In this document: one piece after another, positions 6,079 through 13,116 of the stretch | How the letters are laid out: every line of letters starts with the position of its first letter | Numbering within the stretch: position 1 is the first letter of the stretch | Source: Candidatus Calditenuaceae archaeon JGI OTU-3 | GTDB lineage: Archaea; Thermoproteota; Nitrososphaeria_A; Caldarchaeales; Calditenuaceae | Direction: 5' to 3' | Assembly: GCA_000494185.1 (NCBI GenBank) | Contig: AWOC01000014.1 | Span: 1-13,361, forward strand | Length of the DNA: 13,361 nt | The notes under the pieces: model-generated | What the model saw: the letters and a program-made list of their open reading frames with translations, nothing else | Told to the model about the DNA's origin: nothing | The model's database searches: none | Translations under genes and position numbers: made by a program

Positions 6079-6330
6079 GTGGGGGGAGTGAGACGATTGT
6101 TTGACTCCATTAGAAGCGAAAACGTTTACACGAAGACTCGTGGCGTTACTTTCAATCCGATAACCCAGCTCAAGTGTAGCAATTGTAATACAATACACAC
6201 AAGGAGCCATAAGGATGGTGACTACGTATTCGGCGTCGTAGAAGAGAAATGTCCCAACTGTGGAGCCACTTCACAGATAATCACGGCTATTTACGTCGAG
6301 GACCAGCCAAAACAAAGACCTACAATCTGA
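6079..6330 (+). CDS. Small zinc-ribbon protein, function unknown
   Basis: An 83-residue protein (from the GTG at 6079) with two knuckles, CSNC (residues 33-36) and CPNC (58-61), enclosing a basic/aromatic stretch (HTRSHKDGDYVFGVVEEK). This forms one C4 zinc ribbon. It begins 3 nt after the DUF1512 stop, so the two are almost certainly one transcript. Start choice is uncertain: GTG 6079, GTG 6088 and TTG 6097 are all in frame, and the G-rich run just before 6088 favours 6088 or 6097. There is no close match I can name; it could bind nucleic acid or support a DUF1512 complex. Confidence 0.75.
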   Translation: MGGVRRLFDSIRSENVYTKTRGVTFNPITQLKCSNCNTIHTRSHKDGDYVFGVVEEKCPNCGATSQIITAIYVEDQPKQRPTI

Positions 6331-6342
6331 CTAAACCGTCAC

Positions 6343-7608
6343 TTAGACCACTGCTCTCTTCTGTAGTGTGCTTTCTCTTGAGACGTAGCTGTGGGGGTCA
6401 ATCCTTGCATTGGTAAGGAAGGAGCCCTCCTGAACGACGGCGTTGTCTCCTATTACACTTATTCCTATCACGACTGTGGGCTCAGCCCGCGACGACAAAA
6501 TCTTTGAGTGGCGAGCGATTATGCTGTCTTGAACGTAACCTCCCTCCCCGATAAACACCCTGTCATGAACCGCGGACCGCTCTATCGTGACACCGTCACC
6601 GATAAAACAGTAGTTGTCTATATAGGAGTCGTTAATGACCACGTCATCCCCAATATCACAGTGGCGCCCTATCAGGACGCTCCCGTGTATCCTGATTCTG
6701 CCCGTCCTGACCTTGCGTAAGATTTCTTCACGCCTGGCAAGGGCCGCCGCACTCTGTCCAAGTATCCAGAGCCTTGCGTCTCCAGACTCGTACACAGGCT
6801 CACCGAACAGGACCCGCATGTATCCGCTATTCATGATGCGGAGCATTGAGTTTAGATAAAGCTCAGGCGTGCCTACATCATACCAGTCGGACTCAGTGAT
6901 ATATGCTGCGAGGTGGTAACCCTTTTTCAATAGGTAGGGGAAGAGATCCATCCCAAAGTCCAGCCTTCGCAGGGTCGCTCTGAAGGCTCTTAGCTCCTTG
7001 TCATGGCAGAGCTTCCGAGCCTCCTCTGAGAAAAGGCAGATACCCGTGCTTGCAAGGTTGCTTGGTGCCTCCTCTTTACTCGGCTTCTCTACAAACGAGG
7101 TTACCCGCCTATCTTTATCCACAGCGACGACTCCGTAGGATGATGGGTCCTCCACAGGCTTTACCACGATGGTTGAAAAGGCTCCAACCTTTTCATGGAA
7201 ATTCAGTAGGTCTGATACGTCGAGATTGAAAATCGTGTCTCCCTGAGCCACTAGAACCGGCGAGTTTAAGTTGTAATAGTCTAGGTTGATGAGGAAGCTG
7301 TCGGCGCTTCCAAGGTCTTCAATGTTGGGCTGATACCTTATGTGTATACGTGGGTTAAAGCCATATTTTGCCGATATCCCGTACCCCTCTTGGAAATAAT
7401 CGAATAATGATCTGTAGTTAACGTAGCCCTTCACTCCAAAAATGAAATTCCTTATTCCCTGAGAAGCGAGATGCACAATTGTGTATTCGATAAGGGGACG
7501 GCCAAGGAACCTGACCAAGGCCTTGGATACCTCGACTGTGAGGGGGCGCAGTCTCTTTGCCACCCCACCAACAGGGAGAAAGACTGACAATTCTGAAACA
7601 CTGGTCAA
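6343..7608 (-). CDS. Sugar-phosphate nucleotidyltransferase with left-handed beta-helix domain
   Basis: A 421-residue two-domain enzyme transferring a nucleotidyl group from an NTP to a sugar 1-phosphate, making NDP-sugars for glycans. The N-terminal Rossmann-like domain has the signature PVGGVAKRLRPLTVEVSKALV (residues 12-32), the metal-binding AQGDTIFNLD (121-130), the family motif EKPS (174-177) and DVGTPELY (244-251). Residues about 305-405 contain isoleucine-rich hexapeptide repeats (VLIGRHCDIGDD, IGDGVTIERS, VFIGEGGYVQ) of a beta-helix. In relatives this domain trimerises the enzyme and may carry acyltransferase activity. The sugar and base (glucose/UTP or dTTP, mannose/GTP, GlcNAc/UTP) cannot be fixed from the motifs. 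The start is TTG at 7608, with an in-frame TGA three codons upstream; TTG at 7590 is an alternative. Confidence 0.88.
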   Translation of the reverse strand: MTSVSELSVFLPVGGVAKRLRPLTVEVSKALVRFLGRPLIEYTIVHLASQGIRNFIFGVKGYVNYRSLFDYFQEGYGISAKYGFNPRIHIRYQPNIEDLGSADSFLINLDYYNLNSPVLVAQGDTIFNLDVSDLLNFHEKVGAFSTIVVKPVEDPSSYGVVAVDKDRRVTSFVEKPSKEEAPSNLASTGICLFSEEARKLCHDKELRAFRATLRRLDFGMDLFPYLLKKGYHLAAYITESDWYDVGTPELYLNSMLRIMNSGYMRVLFGEPVYESGDARLWILGQSAAALARREEILRKVRTGRIRIHGSVLIGRHCDIGDDVVINDSYIDNYCFIGDGVTIERSAVHDRVFIGEGGYVQDSIIARHSKILSSRAEPTVVIGISVIGDNAVVQEGSFLTNARIDPHSYVSRESTLQKRAVV

Positions 7609-7664
7609 CCCTATTCATTAATTCGCTGCAGGCGTAATAAGTATTTCTGTAGAAAGTTGTAAAA

Positions 7665-7673
7665 CCATATATC
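7665..7673 (+). promoter_or_regulatory. TATA box of the NAC gene
   Basis: CCATATATC, centred about 28 nt before the GTG at 7697, predicts a leaderless transcript starting at or next to the start codon. No purine-rich ribosome-binding sequence precedes that GTG, which fits. Confidence 0.6.
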
Positions 7674-7696
7674 AGCCACACCGACACCTCATTTAT

Positions 7697-8074
7697 GTGA
7701 AGCGGCTGGGTGCCAGAGAGCTAAGGCGAATGCAGGAGCGGATGTTGAGTAGTTTGGGTCTGACCATGGAGGAGCTGGGGCAGGCAAGAGAGGTGCTTAT
7801 TGATCTCGAGGGAAAGACCATCAGGATCCGAGGGGCTAACGTTATTGCAGTTAATACACAAGCTGGACGCATGTATCAGATCGTCGGTGGCGAAGAGGTG
7901 GAGGAGGCACAGACAAAGACTGAGATCGCAGCGTACGAGCCCAACCAGGAGGATGTGGCGCTAGTCGCATCTCAAGCAGAGGTCAGTTTAGACGAGGCGC
8001 GACAGGCCCTTATAGATGCTGGGGGAGACCTTGCGCGGGCAATATTAAACCTGAGGATGAAGAGGACAGGCTAG
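7697..8074 (+). CDS. nac: Archaeal nascent polypeptide-associated complex protein (NAC)
   Basis: A 125-residue homologue of eukaryotic NAC-alpha; in archaea it forms a homodimer at the ribosomal exit tunnel and shields emerging chains. The order is right: a basic N-terminal ribosome-binding stretch (ELRRMQERMLSSLG, residues 8-21), the NAC beta-barrel (about 32-70, with VLIDLEGKTIRIRGANVIAV) and a C-terminal UBA domain (about 86-122, EDVALVASQAEVSLDEARQ to AILNL). Length is normal for the family. The start is GTG at 7697, supported by a TATA box about 28 nt upstream; the overlapping ATG at 7695 is out of frame. It is a single gene, convergent with the gene on its right. Confidence 0.93.
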   Translation: MKRLGARELRRMQERMLSSLGLTMEELGQAREVLIDLEGKTIRIRGANVIAVNTQAGRMYQIVGGEEVEEAQTKTEIAAYEPNQEDVALVASQAEVSLDEARQALIDAGGDLARAILNLRMKRTG

Positions 8075-8087
8075 CTGGTTAAGCTCA

Positions 8088-9821
8088 CTACGCTACGATG
8101 AGTATTGGATAGGACTGTAGGAGGTCAGCAAACTCATCCCTCGAAAGAGAGCCAGACACCATATCCAGCTCTTGCAGATCTACGAGGATACCTCCCGACA
8201 CCAAACTAGAGAGTGGCGCGACCATGTCTTTATTCTGAAGGATGTGGGGCGGGATAAGATAGTTTGAATAGCGCGAGATCATTCTCGAGCCCTGCTTATC
8301 GCTTAGACTAGAGCGGGCCTGAAGCAGTGAGTCGATAGCTAATAGACGGTTAGAGATTGAGCTAGGCCAAGAGGAGGCCACAAGCGTCCTTTCGCCCAGT
8401 CCGGCCAGACCGTCCACTACGCTCCGGAGACGGTGCAGCAATTCAGACAAGAAGAAGAAAATTTGTTCCGAAGTGGTCTTATCCCCTGAGCTTTGGGCTG
8501 CTTCGATAGCTCCCACTGGGGCCAATAGATAATACAACTTGGGGACCGCAGATCCTTCGAGTCTCGCCCTAACTCGTGGAGCTGTACGTTGTGCGAAAGC
8601 CGAAAACTCCGATAAAACTCTTTTAGTTCTCTCCTCGAAGGCGCCCCAGTCGCCGCCAGACTCGGTGACAAGCCTATACACGTTCAGTCCCACAAAATAA
8701 TACGTGCCCACATGATGATCAGGCTGACCAGACCAGATAGAATACCTAGTGAACAGTGGTGGATGCTCCTCTACGGCGGCCACGAGCACCTGTCCGTTCC
8801 CACGGAGAGGGTAACCAATCATGGCTTTGTCTAAAAACGTAAAGAGTTGGGTCAGCGCTCTAGTGGTACTCGAGCCCTGCAGGTATTGTGTTAGGTCTTC
8901 AACGTTATTGTTAGAGATTTGTAGCGCATGGTATATAGTTTCTGGGAGAGGCGCGATATTAGTTGCCTCAATCAGACTTGGTGACCGTTCACGGATTACA
9001 AGGTCGTTCACCACTGTGAGCAGAGCTTTATCGAGAGATTCGTCCAGGTTTGGACCTTGTGCGAGGCTGAAGATGTGTGTTAGAGCCCACGCGGGGTGGT
9101 AAATATCTAGCTCCCCGTAGTAATAGTATTTTCTTAAACTAGACGGCATGGCTTTGTCAATCACGTAAGTCGACATCACGCTAGAATAGACATACTTGGT
9201 GAAGTGCCACCATTCACCCTTGCTGATATACTTGTTGAAGATCCTCTGGAGAGAGGCTAGTGTCGGTCCCGAGTGGGCGAGGGACGATAGCCTATTTATC
9301 GGCAGGCCAGTTGAGGCAAGCTCCACTAATAACATGTCCTCGACCAGCCATCGTGGCAAAAAGTCCGCAGATAGTGATTCAACACTGTTCTCAACGGCCA
9401 AGCTAACTCGCCTAGCCAGACGGTAAGGTACGCGTAATTCTCCAACGATGAGTTCTGTTAGGGTGTTTCGGTCGAGATATTCGGCTGAGTAATCACTGGT
9501 CTGCATCATAAGCTTACCCCGAGACAAACTTCCTTCAAGATGCCTGATCACCTCAACAACGGCCCGACCCAGCGGTGTGAGGGAATAAGAGCGAGACTTG
9601 ACCGAATAATTGACTAAACCGTTTTGTGCCAGCCTCTTCAAATGGTAAGAAAGTGTGACACTTTTAGACCTATCGGCAAAACCCAGATGTTCAGCGATCT
9701 CTGAAAAACTCATTTGTGAGACCGTGAGGAGCCTGAGTATTCTGAGCCTGCTAGGGGAGAGAGCGACCCGCGCAGCCCTTACAACATCATTATTCCCGGC
9801 ACTAAGGCTCATGATTACCAT
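8088..9821 (-). CDS. Winged-helix protein with ATP-cone-like and degenerate NrdD-like domains; candidate nucleotide-sensing regulator
   Basis: A 577-residue protein. Residues about 15-95 are an ArsR-like winged helix (LSPSRLRILRLLTV, then FSEIAEHLGF, then VTLSYHLKRLAQNGLVNY). Residues about 112-172 (LDRNTLTELIVGEL to LVEDMLLVELASTG) have the helical spacing of an ATP-cone, the allosteric domain of ribonucleotide reductases. Residues about 205-250 match the start of anaerobic reductase NrdD: VMSTYVIDKAMPSSLRKY followed by GELDIYHPAWALTH where NrdD has the GDIHIHDL-type motif. YFVGLNVYRLVTE (375-387) and VSGGILVDLQE (541-551) resemble later NrdD segments. The protein ends just before where NrdD has its zinc site and glycyl-radical loop, and it contains no cysteine at all, so reductase catalysis is excluded. 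My inference is a transcription factor reading (d)NTP levels. The winged helix is firm; the NrdD link is by eye. Start ATG 9821; ATG 9812 is possible. Confidence 0.8.
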   Translation of the reverse strand: MVIMSLSAGNNDVVRAARVALSPSRLRILRLLTVSQMSFSEIAEHLGFADRSKSVTLSYHLKRLAQNGLVNYSVKSRSYSLTPLGRAVVEVIRHLEGSLSRGKLMMQTSDYSAEYLDRNTLTELIVGELRVPYRLARRVSLAVENSVESLSADFLPRWLVEDMLLVELASTGLPINRLSSLAHSGPTLASLQRIFNKYISKGEWWHFTKYVYSSVMSTYVIDKAMPSSLRKYYYYGELDIYHPAWALTHIFSLAQGPNLDESLDKALLTVVNDLVIRERSPSLIEATNIAPLPETIYHALQISNNNVEDLTQYLQGSSTTRALTQLFTFLDKAMIGYPLRGNGQVLVAAVEEHPPLFTRYSIWSGQPDHHVGTYYFVGLNVYRLVTESGGDWGAFEERTKRVLSEFSAFAQRTAPRVRARLEGSAVPKLYYLLAPVGAIEAAQSSGDKTTSEQIFFFLSELLHRLRSVVDGLAGLGERTLVASSWPSSISNRLLAIDSLLQARSSLSDKQGSRMISRYSNYLIPPHILQNKDMVAPLSSLVSGGILVDLQELDMVSGSLSRDEFADLLQSYPILIVA

Positions 9822-9883
9822 AATGGGGGGCGCTAGACTAAATCCTTTAGCCCACGGCTGGAAGAGCTTAAATTAGGGCTAAT

Positions 9884-9893
9884 TCATTTATAG
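9884..9893 (+). promoter_or_regulatory. TATA box between the winged-helix gene and tRNA(CAU)
   Basis: TCATTTATAG lies about 28 nt before the tRNA 5' end, the expected distance for the tRNA promoter. Its reverse reading CTATAAATGA could also drive the minus-strand regulator gene, but with a leader of roughly 40 nt. Confidence 0.5.
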
Positions 9894-9915
9894 TGATCGG
9901 CCGTGAGAGGACTTT

Positions 9916-9989
9916 GGGCCCGTAGCTCAGCCAGGTGGAGCGGCCGGCTCATAACCGGTAGGTCGTGGGTTCGAATCCCACCGGGCCCA
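9916..9989 (+). tRNA. tRNA with CAU anticodon (elongator Met most likely; Ile2 not excluded)
   Basis: A complete 74-nt cloverleaf without intron. The acceptor is GGGCCCG with CGGGCCC and discriminator A. The D stem is GCTC/GAGC, the anticodon stem GCCGG/CCGGT (one G-U pair), the loop CTCATAA with anticodon CAT at 9950-9952, and the T arm GTGGG-TTCGAAT-CCCAC. CCA is not encoded. It is not the initiator, because the anticodon stem lacks the three G-C pairs and the first pair is G-C. Elongator Met and lysidine/agmatidine-type Ile2 cannot be separated by anticodon alone. Confidence 0.95.
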
Positions 9990-10003
9990 AAAAGTGTGTA
10001 GAC

Positions 10004-10010
10004 TATTTTT
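10004..10010 (+). terminator. T-run downstream of the tRNA gene
   Basis: TATTTTT begins 15 nt after the tRNA 3' end; archaeal RNA polymerase commonly stops at such T tracts. The rest of the stretch to 10095 is A/T-rich with no gene visible. Confidence 0.5.
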
Positions 10011-10095
10011 GCTGAAAGGGTGGGTGTTCCTGTTATAAATTAAAAATTACTGATTATAATAAAAAATATCTGTGGGTTCGTCGATGAGGGTTACG

Positions 10096-10653
10096 CTACT
10101 TTCTCCTCATAGTGATTATGTACGATAGGCCGCCTGCCAAGACGCCTAATGCAAGCAGTATTATGAAGATCGATATCCAGAATGGATAGCCCATCGGTAT
10201 GGCGTAGAAGACGTTCACATGAACTTGGCCTGGATTCCAGCCTTTGCCACCCACCTCCGGCGGCAGCATCGCTGCTCCCCCGAGGTATCCTCCTAGCATC
10301 ATGAGCCACGTTGCCCCTACGACGCCGAGATTCATCAACACGAGGTGCGCGCTTGCAAGTCTGTCAGCGAGGCCTGAATACGGCTTTCCCAGTATGCTTT
10401 CAATGTAGTGGTAGAAGAGCGCTGTGACTGCGGTCCCTATGACACCCACGATGAGGTATGTAACGTAGCCAACCGTAAACCAGTTGCCGGCGGAGCCAAA
10501 TGCGATTACCCGGCTCGGCTCGGGTCGCAGGAAAAAAATCTGACCCACCACGATGTAGAGTGTCAGGATCGTCGCTAGGGCCCCCTGAATTATTGCGGCC
10601 CAGATGAACCTTGTAGCCCATTTACTTACAGTTGTTGTCATGCAAATCCCCAT
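10096..10653 (-). CDS. Four-helix membrane protein, possibly related to heme-copper oxidase subunit I
   Basis: A 185-residue protein with four hydrophobic helices (about 15-37, 58-82, 102-123 and 155-181). Three histidines sit at helix ends or loops: H82 in ALFYHYIES, H103 in ASAHLVLMNLGVVGATW, and H145 in GQVHVN. The AHLVLMNLG segment followed by a glycine-rich helix recalls the late helices of cytochrome oxidase/NO reductase subunit I (their AHFH..N.G region). The protein is far too short to be such a subunit, however, and lacks a second histidine in that motif. It could be a small accessory or haem-binding membrane protein. The start at ATG 10653 fits a TATA box near 10673-10681, giving a leaderless mRNA; ATG 10641 is an alternative. 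The neighbours do not explain it. Confidence 0.75.
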   Translation of the reverse strand: MGICMTTTVSKWATRFIWAAIIQGALATILTLYIVVGQIFFLRPEPSRVIAFGSAGNWFTVGYVTYLIVGVIGTAVTALFYHYIESILGKPYSGLADRLASAHLVLMNLGVVGATWLMMLGGYLGGAAMLPPEVGGKGWNPGQVHVNVFYAIPMGYPFWISIFIILLALGVLAGGLSYIITMRRK

Positions 10654-10672
10654 TAATAATTTTAGTTTGGCT

Positions 10673-10681
10673 CATATAAAT
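10673..10681 (-). promoter_or_regulatory. TATA box of the four-helix membrane protein gene
   Basis: Read on the minus strand it is ATTTATATG, centred 24-26 nt before ATG 10653. Confidence 0.6.
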
Positions 10682-10846
10682 AGCTTATTATACATTATCA
10701 TGCAATATTAGAACATAATAGATGATTTCATGAGAGGTGCCGCAGCTTACACTTAGCCAGCGTACTCTGCAGGACCACAACTATTTAGGCAGAAATACCC
10801 CAAATACCCAGACCAATACAATTCTCCGGCCTCGCTCCTGGCGCCC

Positions 10847-10867
10847 ATAATTCGGGACCCGAATTAT
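10847..10867. promoter_or_regulatory. 21-bp near-perfect palindrome upstream of the pyrophosphatase promoter
   Basis: Arms ATAATTCGGG (10847-10856) and CCCGAATTAT (10858-10867) around a single central A are perfectly complementary. The symmetry continues as CCC on the left and GGG on the right if one T (10868) is skipped. It lies about 54 nt upstream of the TATA box of the downstream gene and 93 nt before its start. The one-base spacer is too short for an RNA hairpin loop, so a dimeric DNA-binding protein site is likelier. Otherwise the 306-nt divergent region 10654-10959 shows only the two TATA boxes. Confidence 0.65.
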
Positions 10868-10920
10868 TGGGCCGGCTTGTTCAGACCTTTCGCAGGTTCC
10901 CTCCGACGGCCCTGATTGAC

Positions 10921-10928
10921 TTATATAT
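10921..10928 (+). promoter_or_regulatory. TATA box of the membrane pyrophosphatase gene
   Basis: TTATATAT, centred about 35 nt before ATG 10960, would give a leader of about 9 nt. Its presence inside the longer open frame argues that translation starts at 10960, not upstream. Confidence 0.6.
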
Positions 10929-10959
10929 TGTAGCTTATTTCATTTTAGCTGTTGGAACT

Positions 10960-13116
10960 ATGGATCCACTCATATTAACTCTGATTATCGGTCTCTTGGG
11001 AGCAATTATCCCCGCGGTCTTCATCGCGTATCTTGAGAGGCTTCCGAAGGGGCCTGAGAGTTTTGAGGCTATTTGGCGGGCGATCCGCGAGGGGTCCAAC
11101 GCTTATCTTAAGCGGCAATTCAAGACTATTGGGATTATTGCAGCTTTTCTCGCGCTTTTTATTTTAGCAGTATTCTCGCTGTTCCCACATCTCGGAGGGC
11201 CTAGCTATGCTGTAGCGATGGCTAGCAGCTTCTTGTTGGGTGTGATCTTCTCGCTCATAGCTGCCTACCTTGCTATGGATGCTGCCACTAGGGCGAACGT
11301 CAGGACTACCTATGCCGCCTCTCGCGGCGGGATACACGCATTAAGGGTAGCCACCATAGGGGGAGCCTCTCTAGGGCTGGCCGTCATTGCTATGAGCCTC
11401 CTCGGCCTTTCGATACTTTATATCATCTTTAGAGACCCGGCGCTCTTGGCCGGCTTTGGGTTTGGTGCTAGCCTGGCGGCGCTCTTTGCACAACTCGGGG
11501 GAGGGATATACACTAAGAGCGCGGACATAGGGGCAGACCTTGTGGGGAAGGTGGAGGCTGGGATTCCGGAGGATGATCCGAGGAACCCTGCAGTGATAGC
11601 GGACTTGGTTGGCGATAACGTGGGCGACGAGGCGGGGAGGGGTGCCGACCTCTTCGAGTCGGTCACCGCAGAGAATCTCGGCGGAATGATCATAGCGCTG
11701 GTCGTCTCCATAGTTCTGTTCGAGGAGGTGAATGAGCTGTACGTCGTGACGCCGCTTATAATTAGGTCGCTGGGAGTGATAGCCACTTTCGCCGGTGTGG
11801 CCTGGGCCGTGTCGCGTAAGTCCTTTAGAAGCGCGATAGAGCCGCTCCGAGACGGCCTCCTGTTCTCTAGCATAGTGGCCGCCCTGCTCATGTATTTTGC
11901 ATCCAGCATCATCTTCGGCTCCACTTTCCTCCCACTCTACGTGGCCATGGTGCTCGGACTGGTGGCCGGCATCCTAATCATGTTTTACAGCGAGTACTAC
12001 ACGGGGCTTCGTTCGCGCTATGTCTCACTAATAGCTGAGAGCTCAGCGGCCGGGCCCGCGATAACCGCCCTTACAGGCATCTCTACGGGGATGATCTCGG
12101 CCATGTTGCCGATCGTTACAGTAGTGATTACTGTGGTCGCATCATATATCTTGGGCAGCTATTGGGCATCTCTAGTCGGCCTAAACGACGCTCTGCTGGG
12201 CGGCGTCTACGGGACAACGATGGCCACAATGGGCATGCTCTCAACCGCAGGTTTTATCCTAACTATGGATGGCGTCGGACCGATCGTGGACAACGCCGGA
12301 GGCATTGCCGAGATGGCGCGCGCAGAGTCTCAGATCAGGCAGCAGCTCGAGCCGCTCGATGCGCTGGGAAACACGACCAAGGCGCTCACGAAGTCCTACG
12401 CGATGGGGTCTGCGGCTCTTGCCGCCCTCCTGCTCTTTCAGGCCTTTATCCTCGAGGTGGCGAGGTACCTGGGCGGGATATACGAGTTAGCGGCAATAGG
12501 TGCCGAGGAGGCGCAGAAGCTTCTTCAGACAGTAGGTCTGCTGAGCGGTACATTACAGATCAATACGCCCTCAATAATCATCGGTCTCTTCGTCGGCGGG
12601 ATGGTCCCCTTCCTCTTCTCGGGACAAGCCATGAAGGCTGTTGCTGAGGGTGCCAACAAGATGGTGGATGAGGTTAGGAGGCAGTTCGCAACTATACCAG
12701 GACTCCTAAACGGCACTGGTAGGCCTGAGTATGCGAGGTGTGTGGATATATCCACCACTACCGCCCTCCGCCTTATGATAGCTCCGACACTCACAGTAAC
12801 ACTCTCGCCAATAATACTGGGCGTCGTTCTGGGCTGGACGGCGGTGGGGGCGCTGGTGATAGGTGCGACGATCACGGCTATTCCTCTGGCCATCCTTGGG
12901 TTCTATGGGGGTGCGGCCATGGATAATGCGAAGAAGCTCCTGGAGATCGAGGGCAAGAAGGGGACGGACGCTCATAAGGCTGCGGTGGTAGGTGACACGC
13001 TTGGCGACCCCATGAAGGACACCTATGCGCCGAGCCTCCACATACTCATCAAACTACTGAACACCTTATCACTAGTATTCATACCGCTGTTTATGATAGG
13101 GCTGTTGACCCTCTAA
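10960..13116 (+). CDS. hppA: Membrane-bound proton-translocating pyrophosphatase, K+-independent type
   Basis: A 718-residue integral membrane pyrophosphatase, which couples pyrophosphate hydrolysis to ion pumping. It starts MDPLILTLIIGLLGAIIPAV. The substrate and Mg-binding motifs are present: GADLVGKVEAGIPEDDPRNP and GDNVGDEAGRGADLFES (about residues 190-235), and DTLGDPMKDT (about 679-688). The determinant GNTTKALTK has lysine (about residue 474) where K+-dependent enzymes have alanine, so the enzyme should be K+-independent and pump protons. The cysteine or threonine usual in GDNVGD-x-AG is glutamate here. Length is normal for the family (about 670-770). The frame stays open upstream to a TTG at 10867, but the TATA box at 10921 and family length support 10960. 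Its stop overlaps the convergent protease gene by 4 bp. Confidence 0.95.
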   Translation: MDPLILTLIIGLLGAIIPAVFIAYLERLPKGPESFEAIWRAIREGSNAYLKRQFKTIGIIAAFLALFILAVFSLFPHLGGPSYAVAMASSFLLGVIFSLIAAYLAMDAATRANVRTTYAASRGGIHALRVATIGGASLGLAVIAMSLLGLSILYIIFRDPALLAGFGFGASLAALFAQLGGGIYTKSADIGADLVGKVEAGIPEDDPRNPAVIADLVGDNVGDEAGRGADLFESVTAENLGGMIIALVVSIVLFEEVNELYVVTPLIIRSLGVIATFAGVAWAVSRKSFRSAIEPLRDGLLFSSIVAALLMYFASSIIFGSTFLPLYVAMVLGLVAGILIMFYSEYYTGLRSRYVSLIAESSAAGPAITALTGISTGMISAMLPIVTVVITVVASYILGSYWASLVGLNDALLGGVYGTTMATMGMLSTAGFILTMDGVGPIVDNAGGIAEMARAESQIRQQLEPLDALGNTTKALTKSYAMGSAALAALLLFQAFILEVARYLGGIYELAAIGAEEAQKLLQTVGLLSGTLQINTPSIIIGLFVGGMVPFLFSGQAMKAVAEGANKMVDEVRRQFATIPGLLNGTGRPEYARCVDISTTTALRLMIAPTLTVTLSPIILGVVLGWTAVGALVIGATITAIPLAILGFYGGAAMDNAKKLLEIEGKKGTDAHKAAVVGDTLGDPMKDTYAPSLHILIKLLNTLSLVFIPLFMIGLLTL

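Noticed and set aside
9916..9989. Initiator tRNA-Met
   Set aside because: It lacks the three consecutive G-C pairs of the initiator anticodon stem and has a G-C first pair; elongator Met or Ile2 fits.
10091..10653. Cytochrome oxidase subunit I fragment or pseudogene
   Set aside because: The frame is intact with its own start, TATA box and four evenly spaced helices, so it reads as a complete small protein rather than a broken large one.
10867..10959. TTG start at 10867 for the pyrophosphatase (31 extra residues)
   Set aside because: The first codon falls on the palindrome and the extension spans the TATA box at 10921; ATG 10960 gives the normal family N-terminus.
11418..11924. 168-codon frame antisense to hppA (also 12525-12893 and 12162-12647)
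   Set aside because: Shadow frames of a 718-residue gene with complete catalytic motifs; no independent promoter or recognisable domain.
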